Shown: positions 17,491 through 26,386 of the stretch, piece after piece
Layout: the number at the start of each line of letters is the position of its first letter
How positions within the stretch are numbered: position 1 is the stretch's first letter
Assembly (NCBI GenBank): GCA_958295905.1
Contig: OY282382.1
Span: 1,822,001-1,886,000, forward strand
Source of the DNA: an uncultured Vicinamibacterales bacterium
GTDB taxonomy: Bacteria; Acidobacteriota; Vicinamibacteria; Vicinamibacterales; UBA8438
Length of the DNA: 64,000 bases
Direction of reading: 5' to 3'
Notes under the pieces: model-generated
What the model saw: the letters and a program-made list of their open reading frames with translations, nothing else
The model's database searches: none
What the model was told of the DNA's origin: nothing
Program-made: the position numbers and the translations under genes

Positions 17491-18294
17491 ATGACCGACA
17501 ACACCGATGCGCCGCCGGCGACCTCCCGTCCCGCCGGCCGCCCCCCCGCGATGGCTTCCTTCGTGCCCGACCTGCTCGAGCACGGCGCGCCGGTGCGGGG
17601 CGTGCCGCAGACCCTGGACAGCCGGCTCTTCGTGCAGCTTCAGGTCTTCACCGGGTGCGCCGACGCCCGCACCGTCGTCAATCTGGTGCGGCGCAGCGGT
17701 CTCGAGGCCGCTGTCTACGCCAATCTGAACGATCCGCGCGGCGTGGGCGTGCTGCTGATGTCCGAGGATCCGGCGCTGTTCGCGGAGTCGGCGCGGGCGC
17801 TGTTCACCGAGCCGTACTTCGGGACCCTGACCCCGATGCCCGACTTCACCATGCTCGGCCGCACCTATTCGAGCGGCCGCGAGGCCGACCTCGAGGACTT
17901 CCTGCTGCGCCGGGTCCGGCGCAACGTCCTGAATCCGGCCCATCCGTGGGGCATCTGGTATCCGCTGCGCCGCATCGGGGCGTTCAACCGGCTGCCGCGG
18001 GGCGACCAGGGCCGCATCCTGATGGAGCACGGGACCGTCGGGCGCGGCTACGGCGAGCGCGGTCTGGCCGTCGACGTCCGCCTCGAGTGCCACGGCCTCG
18101 ACCGCGACGACAACGAGTTCGTGATCGGCCTCATCGGCCCCGAGCTCTACCCCCTGTCGAAGCTCGTCAAGGACATGCGGCCCACCGTCCAGACCTCGGA
18201 GTACATTCGCGACATGGGCCCGTTCTTCGTCGGCCGCGTCGTCTACCAAGCCCCCGTCCCCGAGTCGGCCGGGGCGGATGAGGCCGGGTACTGA
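17491..18294 (+). CDS. Chlorite dismutase / HemQ-like family protein
   Basis: 267 aa. The pattern fits the dimeric alpha-beta-barrel haem family: a ferredoxin-like N-terminal half (LFVQLQVFTGCADARTVVNLV) and a C-terminal half with WGIWYPLRRIGAFNRLP, then RILMEHGTVGRGYG where the His is the likely proximal haem ligand, then HGLDRDDNEFVIGLIGPE and KDMRPTVQTSEYI-D-MGPFFVG. Members are coproheme decarboxylases (HemQ), true chlorite dismutases or uncharacterised haem proteins; the sequence alone does not decide. No other haem-biosynthesis gene is adjacent. Confidence 0.82.
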   Translation: MTDNTDAPPATSRPAGRPPAMASFVPDLLEHGAPVRGVPQTLDSRLFVQLQVFTGCADARTVVNLVRRSGLEAAVYANLNDPRGVGVLLMSEDPALFAESARALFTEPYFGTLTPMPDFTMLGRTYSSGREADLEDFLLRRVRRNVLNPAHPWGIWYPLRRIGAFNRLPRGDQGRILMEHGTVGRGYGERGLAVDVRLECHGLDRDDNEFVIGLIGPELYPLSKLVKDMRPTVQTSEYIRDMGPFFVGRVVYQAPVPESAGADEAGY

Positions 18295-18384
18295 TCCCGG
18301 CCCTCTGCGCGTCGTGAGCCGTCCCCGCGGCCCACGGCCGGCGGCATTCGGGGCGCTCGTCGGGCGGGGCGGGAGGGCCCGCGG

Positions 18385-19548
18385 TCAGGGCCACAGGTTT
18401 CCGCCGGCGGCCGCGGCGGCGAAGCGGCGCGCGGGCCAGACCTCAATGCGGTCGCCGGAGCGGAAGGCGCGCGGGCCGGTGTAGACGAGCACCCGCCGCA
18501 CGAGCCCCGGCAGCCCGTCGATGGCGCGCAGCCCCTTCAGCAGGCCGGTGTGATAACGGCCGGCCGCCTTCACTTCGATGGCCAGCAGTTCCCCGCCCCG
18601 CCGCAGGAGCAGATCGACCTCGACTGCGGTCTGGTGCGGCGCCCAGTACCACATCTCGTCGTAGAGATCCTGCGCCTCGGCGTGGGCGCGCAGCGTCGTG
18701 ACGACCCAGCTTTCGAGCAGCGGGCCGCGCTCTTCGGCCGCGATCTCCCCGAGCTGGCGCTTGACGGCGCGCACGACGCCCGGGTCGACCCAGTACAGCT
18801 TCGGCGCCCTCCGTTCCCGCGCGCGCAGCCGGGCTTCGTACGCGGGCAGTCGGTGGACCAGCAGCGTGTCCTCCAGGACGTCGAGATAGCCCTGCACGGT
18901 GGTGCGGGCGACCCCGGCGTCGCGCGCGATGCCCGCGACGTTGACGACCTGACCGTTGAAGAGCGCCGCCACCGGCAGAAAGCGGGCGAAGCCGGGCAGA
19001 TTGCGGACCAGGGCCTCGGCCCGGATCTCTTCCCGCAGGTAAAGTTGCGCGTAGGCTTCGAGGACCGCGCGGGGCGCGTCGCTCGTCCAGACGAGGGGCA
19101 CCGACCCGTAACGGAGCACCCGGTCGAGATCGAACTCCGCCCCCAGCTCGGCCGCGGTCAGGGGGAACATGGTTTGCCTGAGCGCTCGACCGGCGAGCAG
19201 ATTGGTGCCCGCGGCCTTGAGCTTGCGGGCGCTCGACCCGAGCAGGGCGAACCGCAGGCGATGCGTTTCGATGAACCGGTGGACCTCGTTCAGCAACGCC
19301 GGCAGCCGCTGCACTTCGTCGACGACGACCCACGCCGCGGGCGGTAGATGTCCGATGGACTGCGCGAAGAGCGAGGGGTCCACCAGCAGGTCCTGGTACA
19401 GGCGCTCGTCGAGCAGGTCGACGTACGCCGCGCCCGGAAACGCGGTGCGCGCCCAGGTGCTCTTTCCGACGCCGCGCATCCCGAGCAGGAAGAAGCTCTG
19501 TCGGGGCGCTTCCGTCAGGCGTTCGTACAGGGGCATGACCGTCGTCAT
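18385..19548 (-). CDS. ATP-binding protein of the AAA_14 / DUF4143 family
   Basis: 387 aa from ATG 19548. Walker A is G-M-R-G-V-G-K-S-T and Walker B is W-V-V-V-D-E-V-Q-R-L-P. GSSARKLK (sensor) and GRALRQTMFPLTAAELG follow. The C-terminal DUF4143 half carries a nuclease-like strand set (VEVDLLLRRGGELLAIEVKAAG) with an E-x-K motif. The family is widespread, often horizontally moved, with poorly defined function (proposed nucleic-acid or toxin-related ATPases). It is monocistronic, flanked on the right by non-coding repeats. Confidence 0.88.
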   Translation of the reverse strand: MTTVMPLYERLTEAPRQSFFLLGMRGVGKSTWARTAFPGAAYVDLLDERLYQDLLVDPSLFAQSIGHLPPAAWVVVDEVQRLPALLNEVHRFIETHRLRFALLGSSARKLKAAGTNLLAGRALRQTMFPLTAAELGAEFDLDRVLRYGSVPLVWTSDAPRAVLEAYAQLYLREEIRAEALVRNLPGFARFLPVAALFNGQVVNVAGIARDAGVARTTVQGYLDVLEDTLLVHRLPAYEARLRARERRAPKLYWVDPGVVRAVKRQLGEIAAEERGPLLESWVVTTLRAHAEAQDLYDEMWYWAPHQTAVEVDLLLRRGGELLAIEVKAAGRYHTGLLKGLRAIDGLPGLVRRVLVYTGPRAFRSGDRIEVWPARRFAAAAAGGNLWP

Positions 19549-19697
19549 AAATACAGGAAAAGTGACGACATCATAGTCGCAGTGCGGCGGCGGGCACAGC
19601 GTCCGCGGCAGAGGCCCGCGGGCGGACGCGGGTTCGACCGGACCGCGAAGGGGGGACGGAGCGGCGATCGGCCGGCGGACGACACCGGGAAGCCTCG

Positions 19698-19770
19698 AGA
19701 ACGTCGACAAATGTTGAGAACGTCAAGAACGTTGAGAACGTCAAGAACGTCAAGAACGTCAAGAACGTCG
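19698..19770. repeat. 9-bp microsatellite (AACGTCAAG units)
   Basis: About eight degenerate tandem copies of a 9-bp unit alternating AACGTCAAG and AACGTTGAG. Read on the minus strand it encodes a Thr-Phe-Leu repeat, but no convincing gene surrounds it. It directly precedes a family-C MITE. Confidence 0.85.
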
Positions 19771-19784
19771 CCCCAACGCCGACC

Positions 19785-19900
19785 CAGGAGTTTGCGCCGC
19801 AGGAAATTATAACCACCATATGTTGCGCAAGTTAAGGCGATTGACCGCTATATGTTGTGCCAGATCGGACCCAAACCGTTCTAGAGCGCCAGACTCCCAG
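19785..19900 (-). repeat. MITE family C, diverged copy (IS1182-related)
   Basis: Reverse-complement match to the 116-bp element at 59312-59427, sharing AACGGTTTGGGTCCGATCTG and ATAATTTCCTGCGGCGCA. The termini have mutated (CTGGGAGT instead of CTAGGAGT). The interior is AT-richer than its surroundings and includes a TATAAT-like hexamer. Confidence 0.85.
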
Positions 19901-19902
19901 CC

Positions 19903-19978
19903 CGGAAATGTCGCCTGCGGTTCCGATTGCCGCCCAACCAACCCTCCAGGAATCCGCGCCGTTCTACGGCGCGAACTC
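19903..19978. repeat. Family-D REP-like element
   Basis: Contains GTCGCCTGCGGTTCCGAT, CCAACCAACCCTCCAG and CGCGCCGTTCTACGGCGC, as in the tandem pair at 5338. It abuts the family-C MITE, so the two related repeats are nested or joined here. The rest of 19979-20150 shows nothing beyond the ribosome binding site (GGAGGA) of the next gene. Confidence 0.8.
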
Positions 19979-20150
19979 ATACGCTGACGAACCTCGAGAA
20001 CGCCGTGGACGGATCTGTGAAATAATGAGCGGTCGTCGTGGACGCAACATCGGTGCGGGCCGGCCTGCGGGCGGTCCGTCGGGCGGAGGTTTGGTAACCG
20101 CGGATTCTGCCGCATGAGCGCGGCCGCCGTGGACCGCCAGGAGGACTGAC

Positions 20151-21464
20151 GTGAGAACCACCACACTCGTCGCCGCGTTCGTGTTGAGCTCGGCCGTGCT
20201 GGCGTTGCCGGGCGGCGCCGCGGCCCAGGGGACGGAAGCCGCCCCCACGTTCGCCAACGACGTCGCGCCGATTCTGTACCGGTCGTGCGTGAACTGCCAC
20301 CGGCCCGGCCAGATTGCGCCGATGTCGCTCCTGAACTACCAGGAGGTGCGGCCCTGGGCCCGGTCGATCCGGAACAAGGTCGAGACCCGCGCCATGCCGC
20401 CCTGGCATCTCGACCGCCGCCTGGGCATTCAGGAGTTCAAGAACGATCCGTCGCTGACCGACGAGGAGATCGCCACCGTCGTGGCCTGGGTCGACGCCGG
20501 GGCGCCGCAGGGCAACCCCGCCGACACCCCGGCCCCGCCGGAGTTCGCGCCGGCCGACGCCTGGCAGATCGGCGAGCCCGACCTCGTCGTGCAGTTCCCG
20601 ACCTACACCGTGCCGGCGGCCGGCCCCGACCTGTTCGGGAACCTGTTCACCGACATGGGGCTCGAGGAAGACCGCTACATCACCGCGATCCAGACCCGCC
20701 CGATCGGCGACAAGGCCCGGCGGGTGGTGCACCACGCGCTGTCCTACGCGGTCGAGCCGAGCGAGGATGAGGCCGACATGAGCGGCGGGCTGTTCCTCGT
20801 CGAATACGCGTCGGGCAAGCTGGCCGAGATCTATCCGCCCGACTCGGGGCTGCTGCTGCCGGGCGGGAGCCAGGCGCGGCTCAGCTACCACCTGCACTCG
20901 GTCGGCGAGCCGGTCGACGCCGACGTCGAGCTGGGCATCAACTTCCTGCCCGTGGGCGAGACGCCCACCCACATCCGCTACTCGCGGCAGCTCGGCGGTT
21001 CGCAGGGCGTGACCACCGGCATCCTCGACATTCCCGCCGGCGAGGTGTCGCGCTCGGACGGCTACGCCCGCTTCAACAACGCGGCGCGCATCACGATGTT
21101 CCAGCCGCACATGCACATGCTGGGCATCTACCAGTGCATCGAGTTCATCTATCCGACCCAGCCGGTCCGGGCCGAGACGGTGAACTGCGCGGGCTTCGAC
21201 TACAACTGGCACATGAACTACAACTACGCCGACGACGTCGCGCCGCTGATTCCGGCCGGGACCATCCTCCACGTGTCGAGCTGGTTCGACAACTCGGCCG
21301 CCAACCGCGGCAACGTCGACCCGAGCAACTGGGTGGGCAACGGCGGGCGCACCATCGATGAGATGGGGTTCGCCTGGATCGGATGGCACGACCTGACCGA
21401 CGAGGAGTACGAAGCGGCCGTGGCCGAGCGGCAGTCGGCGCGTGAACGCACCGACGACGAGTGA
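20151..21464 (+). CDS. Exported cytochrome c domain + copper type II monooxygenase-like protein
   Basis: 437 aa from GTG 20151, with AGGAGGA upstream. Signal peptide residues 1-25 (ending AAAQG). A cytochrome c-like domain has haem motif C46-V-N-C-H50 and distal AMPPWH. The second half resembles the copper-binding peptidylglycine/dopamine monooxygenase fold: VVHHALSY and FQPHMHMLGIY give histidine copper ligands, and HMNYNY and PAGTILHVSSWFDNS complete it. Such fusions are common in acidobacteria and planctomycetes and act in the periplasm; the substrate is unknown. It probably forms an operon with 21585, 120 bp downstream. Confidence 0.88.
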   Translation: MRTTTLVAAFVLSSAVLALPGGAAAQGTEAAPTFANDVAPILYRSCVNCHRPGQIAPMSLLNYQEVRPWARSIRNKVETRAMPPWHLDRRLGIQEFKNDPSLTDEEIATVVAWVDAGAPQGNPADTPAPPEFAPADAWQIGEPDLVVQFPTYTVPAAGPDLFGNLFTDMGLEEDRYITAIQTRPIGDKARRVVHHALSYAVEPSEDEADMSGGLFLVEYASGKLAEIYPPDSGLLLPGGSQARLSYHLHSVGEPVDADVELGINFLPVGETPTHIRYSRQLGGSQGVTTGILDIPAGEVSRSDGYARFNNAARITMFQPHMHMLGIYQCIEFIYPTQPVRAETVNCAGFDYNWHMNYNYADDVAPLIPAGTILHVSSWFDNSAANRGNVDPSNWVGNGGRTIDEMGFAWIGWHDLTDEEYEAAVAERQSARERTDDE

Positions 21465-21584
21465 TCGCGCGGTATCCGTGATGCCGGCGTCCCCCCCCGT
21501 GCGGGGAAGGGGGCCGTGGAGAAGAAACCGGCGCGGCGGGGGCGGGTGACGTCCCGCCCCCGCGCCGGCCTGTTCGAGACAGCC

Positions 21585-22466
21585 ATGTTGAACCGGTCAA
21601 GACGACTCACGCCGTTGCTGGCGCTGGCCGTGGTCCTGGGCGCCGCGGCCGAGGGGCGGGCGCAGGCCGACCCGCAGAACTTCCTGTTCAGCTCGGGGCA
21701 GACGATTCAGCCGTTCTTCGACGGGTGGTCGCACCATCCCGACGGTGGCTTCGACATGCACTTCGGGTATCTGAACCGGAACTACGTCGAGGAGCTGCAC
21801 ATTCCGGTCGGCGCCGCCAACCGGATGGCGCCGGGCGGGCCCGACCGGGGGCAGCCGACCTACTTCTATCCCCGCACCAACCGGCGGGTGTTCAGCGTGA
21901 CGGTGCCGGCGGATTGGGGCGACCGGCGGCTCGAGTGGCAGGTCACCGTCAACGGCGAGACCTATCGCGCTCTCGGCTGGCTGCAGCCCGAGTGGGAGAT
22001 CTTCGAGAACGCGGCCGCGGCGCGGGCCGGCGGACAGGGGGACAACCAGCCTCCGGCGCTGGCCGTCACCGTGCCGGCGGACGCGGCCCCCGGCGAGCCG
22101 GTGATCCTGAGCGCGGCGGTGACCGACGACGGTCTGCCCCCGCCGCGGCGCCGGGGCGGGGGGGGACGCGGCACGCTCTCGACGTTCGAGCGGCGGCCCG
22201 GCGACCCGACCCTGCCCGTCAACGTGCCGCAGCTTCAGGCCTCGGTCCGCCGGCGCCCCCTCCGCACCCCGGTGGAGCGGGTCACCGTCACGTGGACGCA
22301 ACTGCGGGGCGCCGCCGGGGTGACCCTGGAGCCCGGGGACGACGCGCCGGCCGGCCGGGCCGTGGTGACCGCTACGTTTCCGTCCCCCGGCCGGTACCGG
22401 TTCCGGGTGCAGGCGTCCGACACCCTCGCCACGGTGACCGAAGAGGTCTCGGTGATGGTGCGGTAG
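21585..22466 (+). CDS. Secreted hypothetical protein
   Basis: 293 aa from ATG 21585, with signal peptide LTPLLALAVVLGAAAEGRAQA. An aromatic-rich N-terminal domain has the motif FFDGWSHHPDGGFDMHFGYLNRNY. The C-terminal half ends in an Ig/PKD-like module (VTATFPSPGRYRFRVQASDTLATVTEEVSV). This FDGW-FGYLNRN type often follows cytochrome c/copper oxidase-like genes, so it may be a partner of 20151. Function unknown. Confidence 0.78.
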   Translation: MLNRSRRLTPLLALAVVLGAAAEGRAQADPQNFLFSSGQTIQPFFDGWSHHPDGGFDMHFGYLNRNYVEELHIPVGAANRMAPGGPDRGQPTYFYPRTNRRVFSVTVPADWGDRRLEWQVTVNGETYRALGWLQPEWEIFENAAAARAGGQGDNQPPALAVTVPADAAPGEPVILSAAVTDDGLPPPRRRGGGGRGTLSTFERRPGDPTLPVNVPQLQASVRRRPLRTPVERVTVTWTQLRGAAGVTLEPGDDAPAGRAVVTATFPSPGRYRFRVQASDTLATVTEEVSVMVR

Positions 22467-22473
22467 CCGGGTA

Positions 22474-22556
22474 ATCGCCGCTTGGCGGTTCCGCTCGCCG
22501 CCCGGCCGAACCCCTGCGGGAGTCCGTACCGTGCTGCGGCGCAGGCTCCTGGAGAG
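22474..22556 (+). repeat. Diverged family-D element
   Basis: Keeps the order ATCGCCGCTTGGCGGTTCCGCT, GCCGCCCGGCCGAACCCCTG, GCTGCGGCGCAGGCTCCT. It fills the gap between the operon at 20151-22466 and the UbiD gene. Confidence 0.55.
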
Positions 22557-22587
22557 GGCGGACGCGGTGGGCCGCCCTTCCTGCACG

Positions 22588-24387
22588 ATGTCCTTCCCCG
22601 ATCTGCGCGCATTCCTGGATCGTCTCCGCCGCGACCGCGACTTGGTGGAGGTCTCCGTCCCCGTCGAGCGGTCGCTCGAGGCGGCCGAGATCCATCGCCG
22701 GGTGGTCGCCGGCGGCGGCCCGGCGTTGCTGTTCACGAACGTGGCGGACGCCGACTTCCCGGTCGTCACCAACCTGCTCGGCACCGCGCGCCGGGCCGAG
22801 CTGGCCTTCGGCGAGCGTCCCCAGCGGCTGATTCGGCGCCTCGTCGAGCTGATCGACACTTTGATGCCCCCCACGCCGTCCCGGCTGTGGGCGGCCCGCG
22901 ACGTCGGCGCCGAGCTGCTTCGGATAGGGCTGCGGCGGGGGCTGCGCGGGCCGGTGGGCGAGGTGGTGACGAGCGACGTTCGGCTCGATCGCCTGCCCGC
23001 GCTGACGACCTGGCCGGAGGACGGCGGCCCGTTCATCACCCTGCCGGCGGTGTTCACCGAGCATCCCGACCGGCCCGGCCACAACCTCGGGATGTACCGC
23101 CTGCAGATCCACGACGCGCGCACCACCGGCATGCACTGGCAGATCGGCAAGGGGGGCGGCTTCCACTACGCGGCGGCGGAGCGCGGGGGCGCGGCCCTGC
23201 CCGTCACCGTCTTCCTCGGCGGACCGCCGGCGCTGATCCTGGCGGCGGTGGCCCCGCTGCCCGAGAACGTGCCCGAGCTGATGCTCGCGTCGCTGATCGC
23301 GGGCGAGCGCCTGCGGCTCGTCGAGGGTCTGGGGCCCCACCCGGTGCCGGCCGGGGCCGAGTTCGCCCTGATCGGGTCGGTCCCCCCGGAGACCCGGCGG
23401 CCCGAGGGGCCGTTCGGCGACCACTACGGGTATTACTCGCTCCGCCACGACTACCCGGTGTTCGAGGTCGACCGGATCGCGCACCGCCGGGACGCGATCT
23501 TCCCGGCCACCGTGGTCGGCAAGCCCCGCCAGGAGGACTTCTTCATCGGCGACCTCCTGCAGGGCCTGCTGTCGCCGCTGTTCCCCGTCGTCATGCCCGC
23601 CGTCGAGCAGCTCTGGTCGTACGGCGAGACCGGCTACCATTCGCTGTCGGCGGCCGTCGTCAAGCAGCGCTACGCCCGCGAGGCGATGGCCAGCGCGTTC
23701 CGCATTCTCGGCGAGGGGCAGCTCTCGCTCACCAAGTTCCTGCTCGTGACGGACCGCCCCGTCGACCTCCGCGACTTCCCGGCGACCCTCGAGCACGTGC
23801 TCGCCCGCACGAATCCGGAGACCGACCTGTACGTGTTCTCGAACCTGTCCATGGACACGCTCGACTACACCGGGCCGGCCGTGAACCACGGCTCGAAGGG
23901 GGTCTGGCTGGGGCTCGGCGACCCCGTCCGCGAGCTGCCCGGCGCATTCTCGGCGGCCGAGCTGCCCGCGGGCATCGACGAGGTCCGGGTGTTCTGCCGC
24001 GGGTGTCTGGTGGTCGGGGGGGCGCCCGCGGCGGCGGAGCCCGAGCTGCCCGCGCGGGTGGCGTCGCACGCCGCTTTCCGCCACTGGCCGTTGGTGGTCC
24101 TGACCGACGACGCCGACCGCGCCGCCCGCAGCGCCATGAACTTTCTGTGGACGACCTTCACCCGCTTCGAGCCGGCCGCCGACGTCCACGCCGCGTCCAC
24201 CCGGGTGGTGCGGAACCACCTGGTGCGCACCCCGCCCATCGTCATCGACGCGCGGCTGCCGCCGTCGTTCCCGGACGAACTGACCTGCCGGCCCGACGTC
24301 GCCGCGACCGTCTCCCGCCGCTGGCGCGAGTACTTCCCCGGGGGGAACGTCGAGATGGGAGACGCCGAGCGCGGTCACCTCGACTGA
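22588..24387 (+). CDS. UbiD family (prenylated-FMN) decarboxylase
   Basis: 599 aa. N-terminal FPDLRAFLDRLRRDRDLVEV and SRLWAARDVGAELL match UbiD. NLGMYRLQIHDARTTGMHWQIGKGGGFHY is the core domain, and PEGPFGDHYGYYSLRHDYPVFEV contains the acidic E-x-P-F-G-D motif near prFMN. The family removes or adds carboxyl groups on aromatic and unsaturated acids; UbiD itself acts in ubiquinone synthesis. At 600 aa it is the long form seen in several non-proteobacterial phyla. No ubiX partner is in view. Other UbiD-like hydroxyarylic decarboxylases cannot be excluded. Confidence 0.92.
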   Translation: MSFPDLRAFLDRLRRDRDLVEVSVPVERSLEAAEIHRRVVAGGGPALLFTNVADADFPVVTNLLGTARRAELAFGERPQRLIRRLVELIDTLMPPTPSRLWAARDVGAELLRIGLRRGLRGPVGEVVTSDVRLDRLPALTTWPEDGGPFITLPAVFTEHPDRPGHNLGMYRLQIHDARTTGMHWQIGKGGGFHYAAAERGGAALPVTVFLGGPPALILAAVAPLPENVPELMLASLIAGERLRLVEGLGPHPVPAGAEFALIGSVPPETRRPEGPFGDHYGYYSLRHDYPVFEVDRIAHRRDAIFPATVVGKPRQEDFFIGDLLQGLLSPLFPVVMPAVEQLWSYGETGYHSLSAAVVKQRYAREAMASAFRILGEGQLSLTKFLLVTDRPVDLRDFPATLEHVLARTNPETDLYVFSNLSMDTLDYTGPAVNHGSKGVWLGLGDPVRELPGAFSAAELPAGIDEVRVFCRGCLVVGGAPAAAEPELPARVASHAAFRHWPLVVLTDDADRAARSAMNFLWTTFTRFEPAADVHAASTRVVRNHLVRTPPIVIDARLPPSFPDELTCRPDVAATVSRRWREYFPGGNVEMGDAERGHLD

Positions 24388-24404
24388 GGGGGCGTCAGCT
24401 CGGG

Positions 24405-24672
24405 GCCGGCGAGCCGTGTTGCCGAACGCGCGAAAGCGATCGAGTCGAGACCGGCGCCGACCCCAAGACGTTGTGGTGGCCGGGGCATCGTTCGACCGGC
24501 AGCTTCGGCGTGTGCCCGCCGTCAAGGCGCGGCGCTCCGCCCCCGCTCCGCGGCGCTCTCGGCCTTGACGGCGGCCTGTCCAGACCGGGCATTTATCGGA
24601 CGATGCCCAACCCTCACCCCCTACCTGTTGTGGTCGACGACCTGTCCAGATTGACGCACTCGGGTGACTGTT
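24405..24672 (+). repeat. Dispersed repeat family G (about 270 bp), copy 1
   Basis: Matches 49875-50163 over almost the whole length: TGCCGAACGCG-GAAAGCGATC, GTTGTGGTGGCCGGGGCATCG, TGTCCAGACCGGGCATTTAT, CGGACGATGCCCAACCCT and TGTGGTCGACGACCTGTCCA. It is non-coding and immediately precedes a family-B MITE. Confidence 0.85.
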
Positions 24673-24680
24673 GCCCCCCC

Positions 24681-24862
24681 GGGTGCACGTCAAGAAAGTG
24701 AGACGGCGCCGTTGGGGGGTATCCGGCGCGGGCGGCCCCGAGGCGTCCCATCGCGTCGAAGCCCGAAAGGCCCGTTTCGGAGGGCATCCAGGCCGGGAAC
24801 GGGATCGGAATCGCCAATCTGGCAGCGACGGGGCGGTCGTCTCACAAATCTGACGTGCACCC
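24681..24862 (+). mobile_element. MITE family B, copy 2 (ISKra4-mobilised type)
   Basis: About 182 bp ending in GGGTGCACGTCA at the left and TGACGTGCACC at the right (imperfect 23-bp inverted repeats). TTGCCCCCC flanks both sides, with one extra C on the left, consistent with a 9-bp target duplication. The ends match those of the ISKra4 element at 47578-49453. It codes for nothing. Confidence 0.88.
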
Positions 24863-24955
24863 TTGCCCCCCCTTGCCCCCCTCTTCGCTGGACAACGAGG
24901 GCGGGCAGCGGGTACGCTCGCCGGGAGGTTGACGACACCCGGGAGGCGGCGGTCG

Positions 24956-25453
24956 ATGCCTGAACCAAACTGTGCAGCGAGGGTGGCCGGGAGCCTGTGT
25001 CTGACGGCGGTCCTGGCCGGGTCGGCGGCGGGCCAGCAGGACGTCGAGCGGGAGAACCTCACCGACATCCGCGACGTGAACGTGGTCGTCGCCGACGTCG
25101 CCGACGACGCCGAAGCGGCCGGGCTGACGCGGCGCGGCCTGCTCGACGCGGTCGAGCGGCGCCTCGAGGAGTGCGGCGTCCGGCTGGGCAGCTCGCGGCA
25201 GGCGGCCGACCTGTACGTGAACGTCACCACCCACCGCGGAGCCACCGGGCTCTTCGCGTACTATGCCCGCGTGTCGGTGCAGCAGTTGGCGACCATCGAG
25301 GGGAACCAGCTTCGGGCCTATGTCGACACTTGGGACATGGCCAGCCTGGGAACCACCGGCGGGGCCAACCTGCCGGCGGTCGCGGGGGTCGTGCTGCAAC
25401 TGGTGGACCTGTTCTGCGACGACTACTTCGCGGTGAACGACCCGCGGCGGTGA
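24956..25453 (+). CDS. Hypothetical secreted protein
   Basis: 165 aa from ATG 24956. A short signal-like N-terminus (AARVAGSLCLTAVLAGSAAG) precedes a mixed alpha/beta region with RDVNVVVADVADDAEAAGLTRR-LLDAVERRLEECGVRLGSS and ADLYVNVTTHRG. That layout suits a small periplasmic protein that forms a ferredoxin- or BON-like sheet. It may start at an upstream in-frame codon, but that part overlaps MITE DNA. Function unknown. Confidence 0.7.
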   Translation: MPEPNCAARVAGSLCLTAVLAGSAAGQQDVERENLTDIRDVNVVVADVADDAEAAGLTRRGLLDAVERRLEECGVRLGSSRQAADLYVNVTTHRGATGLFAYYARVSVQQLATIEGNQLRAYVDTWDMASLGTTGGANLPAVAGVVLQLVDLFCDDYFAVNDPRR

Positions 25454-25736
25454 CGCCCGTCCCCCGGTTCGGCCCCCCTCGTCCACGTCTACGGTCAAAC
25501 GCTTCGCCCTAACCACCTTCTCTTCGATTCGCCTTCGGTGCGGCCGGGGCCGCCCGCGGGAATAAGCGGCCGGCCCCGGCGGTCACTGTGATCAGCGACC
25601 GGCGAGCCGCGGACGGGCCGTCGGGCCGGGTCGCCGGCAGGGCCGGCGGGGCATGCCGCCCGGTGTTTCTTCGTGACCGCATGACAGGTCCGGCCGCAGA
25701 CAGCGGGGCCGGGCGGGACCGAGTGAGGAGACGACG

Positions 25737-26375
25737 ATGAAGGCGCTGAACTTTCGGAAGACGATGCGGATGGCGGCGGCCGGCGCGCTGGTGGCGGTCG
25801 GGGCGCTCGTGGCCGCGGACATGGCCTGGAGCCAGCCGGACGGCGGCCGGCGCGGGCGGTTGGGCCGCGGCGGCGGACCGGGCGGGCCGGGCGGCGGCGT
25901 CTTGGCGATCCCGTTGGGCCTGCTCGGCCTCAGCGAGGAGCAGCGGGAGGCGGTGCGCGGCGTGCTGGCGGAGAGCCGCGGGACGCTGCGGGAGGCCCGA
26001 GAGCGGGTGCAGGCCTCCCGGCAGGCGCTCCGCGACGCGGTCGGGACCGGCGGCGACCTCGACGAGGACGCGATCCGGTCCGCGGCGGCCGAGCTCGGGA
26101 CGGCCGAGGGCGCGGTGGCGCTCGCAAGGGCGTCGGCGCGGGCGCGGATCTGGCAGGGCCTGACTCCCGAGCAGCGGACCGCGGCCGACGTGCTGCGGGC
26201 GGCGCGGGAGCAGCGGATGGACGAGCGGCGCGCGCGTTTCGAGGAGCGCCGCGAGCGTCTCGTGGAGCGGCGCGAACGCTGGGAGGAGCGGCGCGAACGC
26301 TGGGAGGAGCGGCGCGAACAGCGCCGGAGACCCCGCGACCGTTGGGAGGGCCGCCGGGGCCGCGGGCAGGACTAG
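25737..26375 (+). CDS. Periplasmic Spy/CpxP-like protein
   Basis: 212 aa from ATG 25737, with GTGAGGAG upstream. The signal sequence extends to about residue 32 (MAWSQ). After a Gly-rich linker come two LTxxQ-like helices: LGLSEEQREAVRGVLAESR and LTPEQRTAADVLRAAREQR, the pattern of the Spy/CpxP/CnrX periplasmic chaperone-sensor family. The C-terminus is a run of E-R-R repeats (RRERWEERRE units), longer and more charged than usual. The TAG stop is part of the CTAG end of a short repeat hairpin, and a terminator follows at once. Confidence 0.75.
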   Translation: MKALNFRKTMRMAAAGALVAVGALVAADMAWSQPDGGRRGRLGRGGGPGGPGGGVLAIPLGLLGLSEEQREAVRGVLAESRGTLREARERVQASRQALRDAVGTGGDLDEDAIRSAAAELGTAEGAVALARASARARIWQGLTPEQRTAADVLRAAREQRMDERRARFEERRERLVERRERWEERRERWEERREQRRRPRDRWEGRRGRGQD

Positions 26376-26386
26376 GAGTCTGCGCG

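Noticed and set aside
19698..19770. Tandem array of 9-bp units considered as a CRISPR or iteron array
   Set aside because: Units are adjacent without spacers, no cas or rep gene is near, and the unit is too short; a simple microsatellite explains it.
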